NCBI RefSeq assembly: GCF_000021965.1
Contig: NC_011832.1
Location: 496,001 to 560,000 of the forward strand
Length of the DNA stretch: 64,000 nt
Direction: 5' to 3'
Source: Methanosphaerula palustris E1-9c
GTDB lineage: Archaea; Halobacteriota; Methanomicrobia; Methanomicrobiales; Methanospirillaceae
Below the pieces are notes generated by a model. It worked only from the letters and a program-made list of their open reading frames with translations. It searched no databases and had not been told where the DNA came from. A program made the position numbers and the translations under genes. Positions 44,904 to 54,031 of the stretch are shown here, in pieces; positions within the stretch are counted from its first letter, which is position 1, and each line of letters begins with the position of its first letter.

Positions 44904-45479
44904 ATGACCTCTTTTGTTATCATAGGCCACCGGGCCACGACAAGTGGAACCTTCAGTCTGAACGATATGCCCGGGGCGGCCGGACGTATGGACATCCTCT
45001 GTAGATGTGTGAACACTACGTTCTTTCTCTCGCATGATCTGCGCAGGGATACTGTCTGTTACCTGATCCTCTCCGGAGGACCGGATCCTGAGAAGACGGT
45101 TCGATTCACCGGTGAGACGGTCAGGTACCTGAACCCGGACGAACGATCTGCCGGGTCCCTGATCAAGAAGGCCCTGGCCCACACCTGCACCGACCGGTTT
45201 ACCGAGTCGACCCGGGGGGTCGAGGTGCGGTGGGGCGGGCTTGCACGTCTGCTCGAGGATGTCCCCTGTGCGGTCCTGGACGAACATGGCGAGGACATCA
45301 GGACAGCACCTGCCCTCCCCTCCGGATTTCTGCTCAGTGACCATCAGAACTTCACTGATGAGGAACTGCACCTGATCAGTTCACTTCCCCGGTATTCGGT
45401 TGGACCGAAATGCCTGCATGCAGATCACACCATAACGGTGGTGCTGAATGAACTCGATCGACGTGAGGCGAACCAGTGA
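44904..45479 (+). CDS. trmY: tRNA pseudouridine(54) N1-methyltransferase
   Basis: This 191-residue SPOUT methyltransferase has SFVIIGHRATTSGTFSLNDM, GRMDILCRCVNTTFFLSHDL, YLNPDERSAGSLIKKAL and GFLLSDHQNFTDEE. It methylates pseudouridine 54 in the T loop of tRNA. The next gene encodes Pus10, the enzyme that makes that pseudouridine, which supports the assignment. The start is ATG 44904; a GTG at 44898 overlaps the SRP54 stop. Confidence 0.9.
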   Translation: MTSFVIIGHRATTSGTFSLNDMPGAAGRMDILCRCVNTTFFLSHDLRRDTVCYLILSGGPDPEKTVRFTGETVRYLNPDERSAGSLIKKALAHTCTDRFTESTRGVEVRWGGLARLLEDVPCAVLDEHGEDIRTAPALPSGFLLSDHQNFTDEELHLISSLPRYSVGPKCLHADHTITVVLNELDRREANQ

Positions 45480-46708
45480 TGATTGAACAGGTGAAGGCGA
45501 TCCTAGGATATGGCGAGATCTGTGACCACTGCCTTGGACGGTTCTATGGAAAACTGTCCTTTGGGCTGACCAATCAGGAACGGGGGCATGCCCTCCGGGT
45601 GGCGGCGGCGCTCGACGCCAATGAACCGTACCACCCGGCAGCAGGGGTTTGCTGGGTCTGCAACAATCTCTTCGACCAGGTCGGTCTCTGGGCTGAGAAA
45701 GTTTGTACTGCCCTCGAGGGGCTCGAGTATTCGACGATTCTGGTCGGGACCCGGGTTCCACCGTTGCTGACCGAGAGCGAGGAGATGGTCTGGTCAGATC
45801 AGAATCTCCGCTCACCCGAACCACTCAAGTCTGAGATGAACCGGGAGGTTGGCAAGGCGGTCTCTGCTAAGACCGGCCGCATGGTCGACTTCAAGCACCC
45901 AGATGTGGTTGTGATCCTGGATATAGCCGGTGATCAGGTCGAAGTGCAGGTGAACCCGATCTTCATCTATGGCAGGTACCAGAAGTTTGAACGGGGGATC
46001 CCGCAGACCCATTGGGACTGCCGGGCCTGTCATGGCAGTGGCTGTGAAGCCTGTAACTTCACCGGCAAGCAGTATGCCGACTCGGTCGAGGAATTGGTCG
46101 GCAGGCCGGTTATGGTCCTGCTGAAGGCCACTGGTGCCGTTCTGCATGGTGCAGGGAGGGAGGATATCGATGCCCGGATGATCGGCACAGGAAGGCCGTT
46201 CATCCTTGAAGTGGACACGCCTCAGATCCGGTCGGCTGACCTCAAAGAACTTGAACTGGCCGTCAACACCGCTGCAGCAGGCAGGGTTGCTGTAGAGTTC
46301 GACCGGTGGGCGCTGCGGACCGAGGTGGAAACCCTTAAGTCCAACAAAGCGCATAAAAAATACAGGATCCTGGTAGAGGTCGAAGGCGATCTGTCAGAGG
46401 ATGAGCTGAATCTGGCTCTGAATCGCCTGCAGGGGGTCACAATACATCAGCGCACACCCCGCCGGGTTGCCCATAGACGGGCAGACAAGATCAGGGAGCG
46501 TGATGTCCTTGAGATCAGGTGTCTTGGTATCGAAGAAGGCAGGTATTCAATCGAGGTTCTCGGTGAAGCCGGCCTTTATATCAAGGAACTGATCTCAGGG
46601 GATGATGGCAGGACACGCCCCAGTCTTACGGAGATCCTTGGAAGACCTGCTCAGGTGACCAGCCTTGATGTAGTGCTGGTCGAAGAAATGGCAAATGGAG
46701 GAGAGTAA
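45479..46708 (+). CDS. pus10: tRNA pseudouridine synthase Pus10
   Basis: This 409-residue enzyme makes pseudouridine 54 (and 55) in archaeal tRNA. It has an N-terminal zinc site (CDHCLGRF and VCWVCNNLFD), THUMP-like region, and the catalytic segment TGAVLHGAGREDIDARMIGTGRPFILEV with the active Asp, then KKYRILVE and GEAGLYIKELISGDDGRT. ATG 45479 overlaps the TrmY stop; the upstream GTG at 45476 is less likely. Confidence 0.93.
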   Translation: MIEQVKAILGYGEICDHCLGRFYGKLSFGLTNQERGHALRVAAALDANEPYHPAAGVCWVCNNLFDQVGLWAEKVCTALEGLEYSTILVGTRVPPLLTESEEMVWSDQNLRSPEPLKSEMNREVGKAVSAKTGRMVDFKHPDVVVILDIAGDQVEVQVNPIFIYGRYQKFERGIPQTHWDCRACHGSGCEACNFTGKQYADSVEELVGRPVMVLLKATGAVLHGAGREDIDARMIGTGRPFILEVDTPQIRSADLKELELAVNTAAAGRVAVEFDRWALRTEVETLKSNKAHKKYRILVEVEGDLSEDELNLALNRLQGVTIHQRTPRRVAHRRADKIRERDVLEIRCLGIEEGRYSIEVLGEAGLYIKELISGDDGRTRPSLTEILGRPAQVTSLDVVLVEEMANGGE

Positions 46709-46710
46709 TC

Positions 46711-47001
46711 ATGGCACATCATAACGGCCCACGAAAGAAGACACGGTATAAGTTCAAGAAGGATCTCCGCAAGCGCGGTATCGTCCCAGTGACATCCCTG
46801 ATTCAGCACTTCGAGATTGGACAGAGTGTACACATCGTCTGTGAGCCAAGCATCCAGAAGGGGATGCCCCACCGCCGGTTCCATGGAAAGACCGGTAAGG
46901 TGATCGGCCAGCGCGGAAGGGCCTGGATGCTCACGATCTTCGATGGCAACATGGAGAAGATTGTGATTGCAAGACCGCAACATCTAAAAGCTCAAAAATA
47001 A
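46711..47001 (+). CDS. rpl21e: Ribosomal protein L21e
   Basis: This 96-residue large-subunit protein has HNGPRKKTRYKFKKDLRKRG, GQSVHIVCEPSIQKGMPHRRF and GKTGKVIGQRGRAWML. It follows Pus10 by 2 bp after GGAGGAG. Confidence 0.96.
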   Translation: MAHHNGPRKKTRYKFKKDLRKRGIVPVTSLIQHFEIGQSVHIVCEPSIQKGMPHRRFHGKTGKVIGQRGRAWMLTIFDGNMEKIVIARPQHLKAQK

Positions 47002-47028
47002 AAGTCTCCCATCAATCAGGTGTTTGGC

Positions 47029-47379
47029 ATGAAGGTAAAAGGCATCATCAGCGAAGAGAAGGTTACGCTTCCGGAAGTCAGGGATACCCTTGGTCGAGTG
47101 GAAGCGCAGCGTCTTGGGGCAGAACAGGAAATGTCGTATGAGCTTCGCAGAAGCATTGAGCATGCCAATCACCTTGCAAAGACCAGTCCGGAACAGTCAC
47201 GGGCGTTGGTGGAATCCCTGCTGGCGCTTGAGAAGATGAAACCTGATATTGCGTATCGTATCGCCAATATCATGCCTAAATCGCGTGACGAACTCCGGGC
47301 CATCTATGCAAAGGAACGCTATACCCTGACCGGGGAAGAACTGGACGAGATCATTGACCTGGTTATGACCCACTTCTGA
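47029..47379 (+). CDS. rpoF: RNA polymerase subunit F (Rpb4 homologue)
   Basis: This 116-residue helical protein has KGIISEEKVTLPEVRDTLGRVEA, RRSIEHANHLAKTSPEQSRALV, and the end GEELDEIIDLVMTHF. With subunit E it forms the polymerase stalk. The start is ATG 47029; a GTG at 47020 is upstream in frame. Confidence 0.92.
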   Translation: MKVKGIISEEKVTLPEVRDTLGRVEAQRLGAEQEMSYELRRSIEHANHLAKTSPEQSRALVESLLALEKMKPDIAYRIANIMPKSRDELRAIYAKERYTLTGEELDEIIDLVMTHF

Positions 47380-47389
47380 GGTGAGTCAC

Positions 47390-47950
47390 ATGAAGGTCGA
47401 TAAGAAGGAGCTTAACGCAGTAGTGCTGGACGTCCTCCTCAAAGGAAGTCCGGACGATCACCGGTCAGGGTTCAAGCGTGAGCCATTGGTGATGGCCGTC
47501 GGTACCGAGCAGTTCAAACTGCTCGAACTGGTGCCCAAGAAGGTGGAGATCAACATCCATGAGCGCATCTACATCGGTGACGGCGAGCGCGAGAAGATCG
47601 AACGGGTGAAACGCCGTATTTTTTATCAGGATCTATCTCAGGTAGCGAAGCTTGAACTTCCGTTTGTCGTCGAGAAACTGGTGCTCGAGAACGAACAGAT
47701 CTATGTCAAGTTCTTCAACACGTCCGTTCCGATCAGTTCGAAGTTACATATGCTTCACCTGCTCCCCGGCATCGGCAAGAAGCTGATGTGGGAGATCCTG
47801 GATGCCCGAGGGAAGAAGCCGTTTGAAAGTTTTGCTGATATTTCGCAGCGGATCAAAGGGATTCCCCATCCGGAGATCATGATCAAGAATCGGATCCTCG
47901 AAGAGATCGAAGATCCTGATGTGAAATACCATATCTTCACGTCGAAATGA
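47390..47950 (+). CDS. DUF655 protein
   Basis: This 186-residue protein fits archaeal DUF655: AVGTEQFKLLELVPKK, then INIHERIYIGDGEREKIERV and an HhH-like region LHLLPGIGKKLMWEILDARG with FADISQRI. It probably binds nucleic acid. Its place between rpoF and ksgA is the usual archaeal context. The start is ATG 47390, and its stop overlaps the ksgA ATG. Confidence 0.88.
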   Translation: MKVDKKELNAVVLDVLLKGSPDDHRSGFKREPLVMAVGTEQFKLLELVPKKVEINIHERIYIGDGEREKIERVKRRIFYQDLSQVAKLELPFVVEKLVLENEQIYVKFFNTSVPISSKLHMLHLLPGIGKKLMWEILDARGKKPFESFADISQRIKGIPHPEIMIKNRILEEIEDPDVKYHIFTSK

Positions 47951-48735
47951 AAGCTCCACGGGATCAGCATTTTCTGGTCGATCAGAGAGCGATCGATCGG
48001 ATCATCGAATGTGCCGGCGTTGATGGGAAGTCTGTCCTTGAGATCGGTCCCGGAGAGGGTGTGTTGACCCGGGCCCTGCTCGATGCAGGGGCTACGGTCA
48101 GTGCGATCGAGGTGGACCGAACATTGATCGCCCACCTCACTGACCGCTTCGTCGATGAGATCCGGTCTGGATTTCTCACCCTGATCGAGGGGGATGCGGC
48201 CAGGTGCCCGTTTCCTCCTTTTGAGGTGATGGTGGCGAACCTTCCCTATTCTATATCGTCCCCGATCACCTTTCGTCTGCTCGATACCGACTTCTCGTCA
48301 GCCGTGCTCATGTACCAGCGGGAGTTTGCTGCACGGATGGCAGCTCCGGTGGGCACCTCGGGTTGCGGGCGTCTTTCGGTAATGGTGCAGACCTATGCCC
48401 TGGTCGAGGAGTGTTTCACCCTTTCGCCGTTCAGCTTCAACCCACCCCCTGCGGTCGACTCGATGGTGGTCAGGATCAGACCATACGGCCCGATCTTTCC
48501 AATCACAGACAGGTCAGTCTATGCTGCCGTGGTCAGGATCCTCTTCTCTCAGCGGAGGAAGACGGTCAGAAACGGTCTGAAGGGTGGGATCGGGATCTAT
48601 GGAAAACCGGCGATCGCTGGGGTGATCGAGGCCCTCCCTGAGGAGATCCTGGGGGCCAGGCCCCAGACACTGTACCTTGAAGATTATGCAACGATCGCAA
48701 ACCTTGTTTCTGAACGATCAGGTCTATCAACCTGA
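47947..48735 (+). CDS. ksgA: 16S rRNA dimethyladenosine transferase
   Basis: This 262-residue enzyme dimethylates two adenosines near the 3' end of 16S rRNA. Motifs are RDQHFLVDQRAIDRII, VLEIGPGEGVLTRALLDAG (SAM site), VANLPYSISSPITFRLL (catalytic NLPY) and VLMYQREFAARM. The ATG overlaps the DUF655 stop. Confidence 0.95.
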   Translation: MKAPRDQHFLVDQRAIDRIIECAGVDGKSVLEIGPGEGVLTRALLDAGATVSAIEVDRTLIAHLTDRFVDEIRSGFLTLIEGDAARCPFPPFEVMVANLPYSISSPITFRLLDTDFSSAVLMYQREFAARMAAPVGTSGCGRLSVMVQTYALVEECFTLSPFSFNPPPAVDSMVVRIRPYGPIFPITDRSVYAAVVRILFSQRRKTVRNGLKGGIGIYGKPAIAGVIEALPEEILGARPQTLYLEDYATIANLVSERSGLST

Positions 48736-49252
48736 GGCGGATACGCTCCTCCTCTGTAGGGTAGCCTGCAGCACTGCGATGCCCGACGATCGAGTTCTCG
48801 AGGTTGGGACCGGCAGTGGCTATGTAGCCGCTGCATTGAAGGATTGTTGCACTGTCGTCGGGTTGGACATCAACCCTCATGCGGTGATGGCAGCGAAAGC
48901 TCGTGGTGTGGAGGTGGTCAGATCAGATCTCTGTGCGGGATTCAGGGGGCCGTTTGACCTGATCCTCTTCAACCCTCCCTACCTGCCGACCCTGCCGGAG
49001 GAACGGATCGATGACTGGCTTGAGTACGCTCTCGATGGAGGCCTGACCGGTCGGGATGTGATCGCACGTTTTGCAGCAGAGGTCGGTCGGGTGCTCGCGC
49101 CGGAGGGACGGATTCTTCTGTTGATCTCATCATTGACCGGTTATGATGAGGTTGCGGCTATCTTCACGGGGCTTGGATTCCAGATCATCCGGGCTGCAGA
49201 TGAGCAGGTCTGTGATGAACTCCTCTCTGTACTCTGTATCAGGAGAGCCTGA
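48686..49252 (+). CDS. HemK-type protein methyltransferase
   Basis: This 188-residue class I methyltransferase has NDQVYQPEADTLLLCRVAC, LEVGTGSGYVAAALK and the catalytic motif LFNPPYLPTLPEERIDDW. Archaeal and eukaryotic members of this short type methylate the Gln of release factor aRF1/eRF1. It overlaps the ksgA 3' end by 50 bp. Confidence 0.88.
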   Translation: MQRSQTLFLNDQVYQPEADTLLLCRVACSTAMPDDRVLEVGTGSGYVAAALKDCCTVVGLDINPHAVMAAKARGVEVVRSDLCAGFRGPFDLILFNPPYLPTLPEERIDDWLEYALDGGLTGRDVIARFAAEVGRVLAPEGRILLLISSLTGYDEVAAIFTGLGFQIIRAADEQVCDELLSVLCIRRA

Positions 49253-49257
49253 ACGGC

Positions 49258-50115
49258 ATGGCGCACACGCTGAACCTGTCGTCTGATCAGTCTTTCTCTC
49301 TCTCGCTGACGCTGGGGTGCGGGCAGGCCTTCCGGTGGGAGCAGGACGAAGCCGGATGGTGGGAAGGGGTCGTCGGGGATGAGGTGATCCGGGTCCGCCA
49401 GGAAGATCGGTCGCTGACCTTCACCGGAACCAGTGAAGAACGCCTGATCGAGTACTTCGCCCTGGACATGGATCTCGCACATGTGCTGGAGACGATCGAT
49501 CGAGATCCGTTCATCCATGCGGCGATTGAGGAGTGTGCTGGCCTTCGGATCCTCAGGCAGCCCTCCTGGGAGTGCCTCCTCTCCTACCTCTGCGCGACCA
49601 ATACCAACATTCCAATGGTGAAGAAACGGGTCCGTCTCCTCGCCGAGAGCCTGGGGGAACGGATCCCCGGCACTGACCAGTTCGCCTTTCCTGTACCATC
49701 CGTCTTCAACGAAACCTGTGCCGAACCACTCGACCATTGTAGACTGGGGTACCGGAAAGGGTATCTCGCCACGACGGCGTGCCAGCTCGCTGCTGAGGGG
49801 GGATGGGAGGGACGGGTCCGGGCTCAACCATTCGAGGAGGCACGACAGGTACTGACCAGGCTTCCTGGTATCGGACCTAAGGCAGCCGACTGTGTCCTCC
49901 TCTTTGGTTTTTCGCGGTACGAGGCGTTCCCGGTCGATGTCTGGATCCGGCGAATCATGCAGCAGTTCTACCCTGAAACTGCTGCAGAGGGATCGTTCAC
50001 CCCCAAAGAATACGAGCGGATTCGGCGGTTTGCCTGGGAATATTTTGGTGAATATGCCGGCTATGCCCAGGAATACCTCTACGGAGCCCGGATGGGAGCA
50101 GCCCAGATCCCCTGA
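49258..50115 (+). CDS. 8-oxoguanine DNA glycosylase (OGG1 type)
   Basis: This 285-residue protein has the OGG N-terminal region (LTLGCGQAFRWEQDEAGWW) and a HhH-GPD domain with LPGIGPKAADCVLLFGF, giving the catalytic Lys, and AFPVDVWIRRIMQQ, giving the catalytic Asp. It excises 8-oxoguanine. It follows the methyltransferase gene by 5 bp and ends the translation cluster, facing the nif operon. Confidence 0.9.
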   Translation: MAHTLNLSSDQSFSLSLTLGCGQAFRWEQDEAGWWEGVVGDEVIRVRQEDRSLTFTGTSEERLIEYFALDMDLAHVLETIDRDPFIHAAIEECAGLRILRQPSWECLLSYLCATNTNIPMVKKRVRLLAESLGERIPGTDQFAFPVPSVFNETCAEPLDHCRLGYRKGYLATTACQLAAEGGWEGRVRAQPFEEARQVLTRLPGIGPKAADCVLLFGFSRYEAFPVDVWIRRIMQQFYPETAAEGSFTPKEYERIRRFAWEYFGEYAGYAQEYLYGARMGAAQIP

Positions 50116-50268
50116 TGGATTTTAATTTTGAATGGTTTTAAAAACAGAAATGGGATGGGCTCACGCACTGCCGGCATCCCTGTTCACATGTGACCTGTCG
50201 ATTGCATTGATAGCGGTGCGTGCGCCATCCAGAGGTGTTTGGTTGGAATAGTGTGTGTTCATCCCTGA

Positions 50269-50910
50269 TCAGCAGCAACCACCTGCCTGGCCCCTGATCA
50301 ACCGTGCCCGGACCTCGTTCTTTCCAAGTTGCTCACGCTCGATGGTGAATCCTCTCTGATCGGCCTCGAGTTCGATCCAGGGAGGGACATGGTCGCAGAT
50401 GATCTCCAGAGAGGCGAACTCTCTCTGGCGGATGAACTGTAACAGGACCTGCTTACTGGTGATCTCCGGTGTCTTTACCTGGATATCCTTGATCGAGATG
50501 CTGAAGTGGCCTGGTATCAGTTCGACCGGGGTCGGCACTCCCGATTCCAGTGCCGGCTTATCCGCTTCAGCCAGTTCTTCCTCCTCCTCTTCCCAGACAT
50601 AATTCAGGAACTCATCGGTGGTTCCGGTGATCTCCCAGACATGGCACCGGGCCTTCTCCAGTTCGAAGAAGAGTGCCCCGCTGGCGGATTGCGCAACGAA
50701 GATCCGGCATTCCTGAAGGAACAGGATGAGTTCGGCCGTCATCTGGCGCATCTCCCGCAGACTTTTGCACTGGTCTGGGGTGAATCCCATCTCCCGGTCC
50801 ACCTCCCAGATCCCCAGCCTGCGGTGAAAGACCACGACTCTTCCTGGCTCTCCCAGGGTAATGGTCCGATCGTCCGCCCCCAGCATCGTTGCAATCTCGT
50901 GAACTCTCAT
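50269..50910 (-). CDS. AnfO-like nitrogenase accessory protein
   Basis: This 213-residue protein is last in the nif operon. The pattern (VVFHRRLGIWEVDREMGF, then MRQMTAELILFLQECRIFVA, GALFFELEKARCHVWEI, then TTDEFLNYVWEEEEEEL) fits AnfO, an accessory protein first known from iron-only nitrogenase clusters. It ends with two Cys (GGCC). ATG 50910 follows GGGGGA; an ATG at 50928 overlaps the ferredoxin stop. The nitrogenase here has no G subunit, so the protein occurs in a cluster of Mo-type layout. Its exact role is unknown. Confidence 0.65.
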   Translation of the reverse strand: MRVHEIATMLGADDRTITLGEPGRVVVFHRRLGIWEVDREMGFTPDQCKSLREMRQMTAELILFLQECRIFVAQSASGALFFELEKARCHVWEITGTTDEFLNYVWEEEEEELAEADKPALESGVPTPVELIPGHFSISIKDIQVKTPEITSKQVLLQFIRQREFASLEIICDHVPPWIELEADQRGFTIEREQLGKNEVRARLIRGQAGGCC

Positions 50911-50924
50911 CGTTTCATCCCCCA

Positions 50925-51233
50925 TCATATCACCAGGCGATCGACCACGGTGCCCCCCTCGATGTGCTCATCGAGGATCTCTCCCACATCGTCGGGGGTC
51001 ACCGATCCGTACCAGATGTTGTCGGGATACACCACAACGATCGGTCCCTTCTCACAGATTCCGAAACAACCGGTGTTGGTGATGAAGACCTCGTTTCCGA
51101 GTTCGCGATCCTCGATCTCCTCCATGAACCTCATCATGACATCGACCCCCTCCTTGTTGTGGCAGAACCCCTTCTGCTGGCCGGTGGGTCGGGAACTCGT
51201 ACAGATAAATATATGGTGGACTGGTTTTTGCAT
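50925..51233 (-). CDS. Thioredoxin-like [2Fe-2S] ferredoxin of the nif operon
   Basis: This 102-residue protein has the four Cys of the thioredoxin-like [2Fe-2S] ferredoxins: Cys11 (HIFICTSSRP), Cys24 (KGFCHNKEG), Cys56 and Cys60 (TNTGCFGICEKGPIVVVYPD). ATG 51233 follows GAGGTATC and lies 1 bp after nifN. It probably carries electrons to nitrogenase or takes part in cofactor assembly; such proteins are common in nif clusters. Confidence 0.88.
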   Translation of the reverse strand: MQKPVHHIFICTSSRPTGQQKGFCHNKEGVDVMMRFMEEIEDRELGNEVFITNTGCFGICEKGPIVVVYPDNIWYGSVTPDDVGEILDEHIEGGTVVDRLVI

Positions 51234-51234
51234 A

Positions 51235-52605
51235 TCAGATACCTCCTCTGGTGATCATCTCGTCTTTTCGCTGCTGCCGATAGGAACTGTACTTTGCCTC
51301 CAGCAGCGTGTTGGTGAACCGGTCGAGGAATGCCAGTGTCCCCGCATATCCAGCGGAGAGAAGCCGCTGACCTCCAACCCGGTCATGTATGGGAAATCCC
51401 ACCCTGACGATGGGGATCCCCTGTCGTTCGGTCAGGGACCGTCCCCCTGAATGGCCGATGGCGATATTTGCCTTCGTCGTGCAGGCTGCCTCTGAAATGG
51501 CGGCGATGTCGGCCTCCTCAAGGAGCACCGGCGCTTCATCAGCATCTGCCAGTTGGGGTGTGAGCACCTCCTCCAGCCGGCTGTTCCTGGTTCCGCTGGC
51601 GATGACTGCTGGAATGGCTCCGTTCTCCAGGCAAAGGCTGACACAGGCGTTGACCAGTTCAGGCTCACCATAGATGACCGGGCGTCCTTCTGCATTGTAC
51701 TTGTGGGAGTCCGCCATCCCATCGAGGAGCCATCCCCGCTCCAGGGCCAGGGTTTCGGGCAGCGGCCGGCCGCTCAGTCTCTGCAGGGTCTCCATCAGCC
51801 GGTCGGTGTTCTGGAGGCCAATCGGTAACGGCAGGGTGATCAGCGGGACGCCGAACTGCTTCTGCAGGTACAGCCCCGGCGACAGGTCGTCCGGGCAGGT
51901 CAGCCCGAACTGGACGGTAGCCCGTGCCCCGGGCATCGCTGCGATGTCGGCGGTGCTGGTGCCGCCTGGCGGGATCTTCTGGTACCGTCCCCCAAAGGGG
52001 CGGTCCAGGGTCATGGAGTAGTCGGGGATCAGCATGTACTCAAGCCCCATCAGATCGAAGATCCGCTTGATCTCACGAATATCCGCCGGGCTGATATGGG
52101 GGATGATCACATTGATCCGCTGGTGCGGTTCGGTCGGTCTGGCAAAGTAGGCGATGAGGTCTCTTGTCGCCGCCCAGAATCCCTCGGTGTGGCTCCCCGC
52201 ATAACTCGGTGTGGCCACCGGGATGATGTCTATCCCCTCGGTACTCCGTTCCCTGGTGTAGGACTCGATCATCCGCGTGAGGTCCTCTCCCATCGTCTCT
52301 GCGAGGCAGGAGGTGACGATCCCGAGCACCTTCGGCTCATAAACCCTGATCACGTTGTCCAGTGCCTTCTTCAGGTTCTTCTCCCCGCCGTAGATGGTCT
52401 GTTTCTCGTTGAGAGCTGATGACGCCACATCGATCGGTTCGTTGTAATGTTCGACATTTGCGAGCCGCATGTAGGTGCTGCATCCCTGGGAACCGTGCAC
52501 CAGCACCATCGCCCCTTCGATCCCCTTGAAGGCGACGACGCCCCCGAGGGGCATACACATCTGGCACTGGTTCTCGTTCACCTGTCGTACCCGTGTTTCA
52601 CTCAT
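51235..52605 (-). CDS. nifN: Nitrogenase cofactor scaffold NifN
   Basis: This 456-residue NifK-like protein forms the NifEN scaffold where the iron-molybdenum cofactor is finished. It has NENQCQMCMPLGGVVAFKGI, LVHGSQGCSTYMRLA and IVTSCLAETMGEDLTRMI with conserved Cys, then TPSYAGSHTEGF. ATG 52605 follows GGAGGACTG, 4 bp after nifE. The assignment as N rather than K rests on order after nifE and lower similarity to K. Confidence 0.92.
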   Translation of the reverse strand: MSETRVRQVNENQCQMCMPLGGVVAFKGIEGAMVLVHGSQGCSTYMRLANVEHYNEPIDVASSALNEKQTIYGGEKNLKKALDNVIRVYEPKVLGIVTSCLAETMGEDLTRMIESYTRERSTEGIDIIPVATPSYAGSHTEGFWAATRDLIAYFARPTEPHQRINVIIPHISPADIREIKRIFDLMGLEYMLIPDYSMTLDRPFGGRYQKIPPGGTSTADIAAMPGARATVQFGLTCPDDLSPGLYLQKQFGVPLITLPLPIGLQNTDRLMETLQRLSGRPLPETLALERGWLLDGMADSHKYNAEGRPVIYGEPELVNACVSLCLENGAIPAVIASGTRNSRLEEVLTPQLADADEAPVLLEEADIAAISEAACTTKANIAIGHSGGRSLTERQGIPIVRVGFPIHDRVGGQRLLSAGYAGTLAFLDRFTNTLLEAKYSSYRQQRKDEMITRGGI

Positions 52606-52609
52606 TGGT

Positions 52610-53998
52610 TCAGTCCTCCTTACAAGGGGGAGTCTGTTTCAGGTGCTTCCAGACTGGGGAGCAGGTGGTGATGTATACCTCTCTCGCGAACCGGACGGCT
52701 CCTTCGAAGCCGGCCAGGCATTCCTTCCGGTCATGGTTGTGATCGACGAAGCCGATCCCCAGTTTAAAGGCGAGTACCCGTTCCTTCACACCGCCAGCCA
52801 TCATGTCGACCTCCTTCTCCAGCAGGAACTTCTCAAGCTCTGCCGGATTGGCGTCGTCGATGATGACCGTCCCTTCGTCTACCATATCACGGATCCGGTC
52901 GTACTCCTCCTGTTTGCCGGTCTGCGTCCCGGTGAAGACCACCTCCATCCCCAGTTCCTGCAACTGGCGGATGATGGCCACCGCTTTGAAGGCGCCGCCC
53001 ACATAGATGGCCGCACGTTTTCCGGTCAGTTTCTCCCGATACTTCTGGATCGCTGGCTGGATATTCTTCATCTCCCGATCGATCAGGACCTCGGTCCTGC
53101 GCATGATCTCCTCGTCCTCATAGAATTCGGCGATCTTTCGCAGGCTCTCTGCCGTATTCTCTGCGCCGAAGAAGTTCACATCGATATAAGGGGTACCGAA
53201 TGTCCGTTCCAGGTTCTGAGCCACCCAGTGCATGGACCCGGTGCACTGCACAATATTCAGGCATGCCCCTGGTGCCTGCTTCAGGGCGGCCACTGTAGAG
53301 TCCCCGGTGAAGGCCACGTTGATCTCGATCCCGATCTCTCTGAGATAGCGTTCGACGAGCCATTTCTCCCCGCCCAGATTGTATTCTCCAAGGAAGTTCA
53401 GCTTCCTGGTCATCTGGACGGTCTCCCCTTCTTTGGGGGTGATCAGTTTCAGCAGTGCTTCAGCCGCTGCCCGGTAGCCGATCACCTTGTTCCCAGACAT
53501 GAACCCGGTGGACTCCACCGGGATCACATCGATCTGGTGCCGCGCTGAGGCAGCCTTGCAGACAGCGATGATATCGTCGCCGATCATCCCAACCACGCAG
53601 GTCGAGTACACGAACACTGCCGGAGGATGATACTTGGTAACGACCTCATCGATGCAGGCGGCGAGTTTCTTCTCTCCGCCAAAGACGACATCCTTCTCTT
53701 TGAGATCGGTGGAGAAACTGTTTCGATACAGTTCTGACCCGCTGGAGAGGCTCCCCCGGATGTCCATAGTGTACGTGGCACAGCCGATCGGACCGTGGAC
53801 CAGGTGAATCGCGTCCGTTACCGGGTTCAGTACCACCCGTGCTCCACAGAAGACGCAGGCCCGCTGGCTGACTGAGCCGGCCATGCTATCGTCAGAGCAG
53901 TGGATACTGCTCTTATTTCTCCCGGTGGTTATGATCGATCGCTGCCGTTCATCGATACATGCACCAGACCCAACGTCCAGTACGCCTGTCTCTTCCAT
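52610..53998 (-). CDS. nifE: Nitrogenase cofactor scaffold NifE
   Basis: This 462-residue NifD-like protein has QRACVFCGARVVLNPVTDAIHLVHGPIGCATYTMD, VYSTCVVGMIGDDIIAV and VIPVESTGFMSG, the pattern of NifE. It pairs with NifN as the cofactor assembly scaffold. ATG 53998 follows GGAGGATG. A 33-bp gap follows nifK, and the nifK end TATTATAAAC could double as an internal TATA box. Confidence 0.93.
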   Translation of the reverse strand: MEETGVLDVGSGACIDERQRSIITTGRNKSSIHCSDDSMAGSVSQRACVFCGARVVLNPVTDAIHLVHGPIGCATYTMDIRGSLSSGSELYRNSFSTDLKEKDVVFGGEKKLAACIDEVVTKYHPPAVFVYSTCVVGMIGDDIIAVCKAASARHQIDVIPVESTGFMSGNKVIGYRAAAEALLKLITPKEGETVQMTRKLNFLGEYNLGGEKWLVERYLREIGIEINVAFTGDSTVAALKQAPGACLNIVQCTGSMHWVAQNLERTFGTPYIDVNFFGAENTAESLRKIAEFYEDEEIMRRTEVLIDREMKNIQPAIQKYREKLTGKRAAIYVGGAFKAVAIIRQLQELGMEVVFTGTQTGKQEEYDRIRDMVDEGTVIIDDANPAELEKFLLEKEVDMMAGGVKERVLAFKLGIGFVDHNHDRKECLAGFEGAVRFAREVYITTCSPVWKHLKQTPPCKED

Positions 53999-54031
53999 AT
54001 GTCATCATCCTCCGATTCGAGTATTTTTTGT

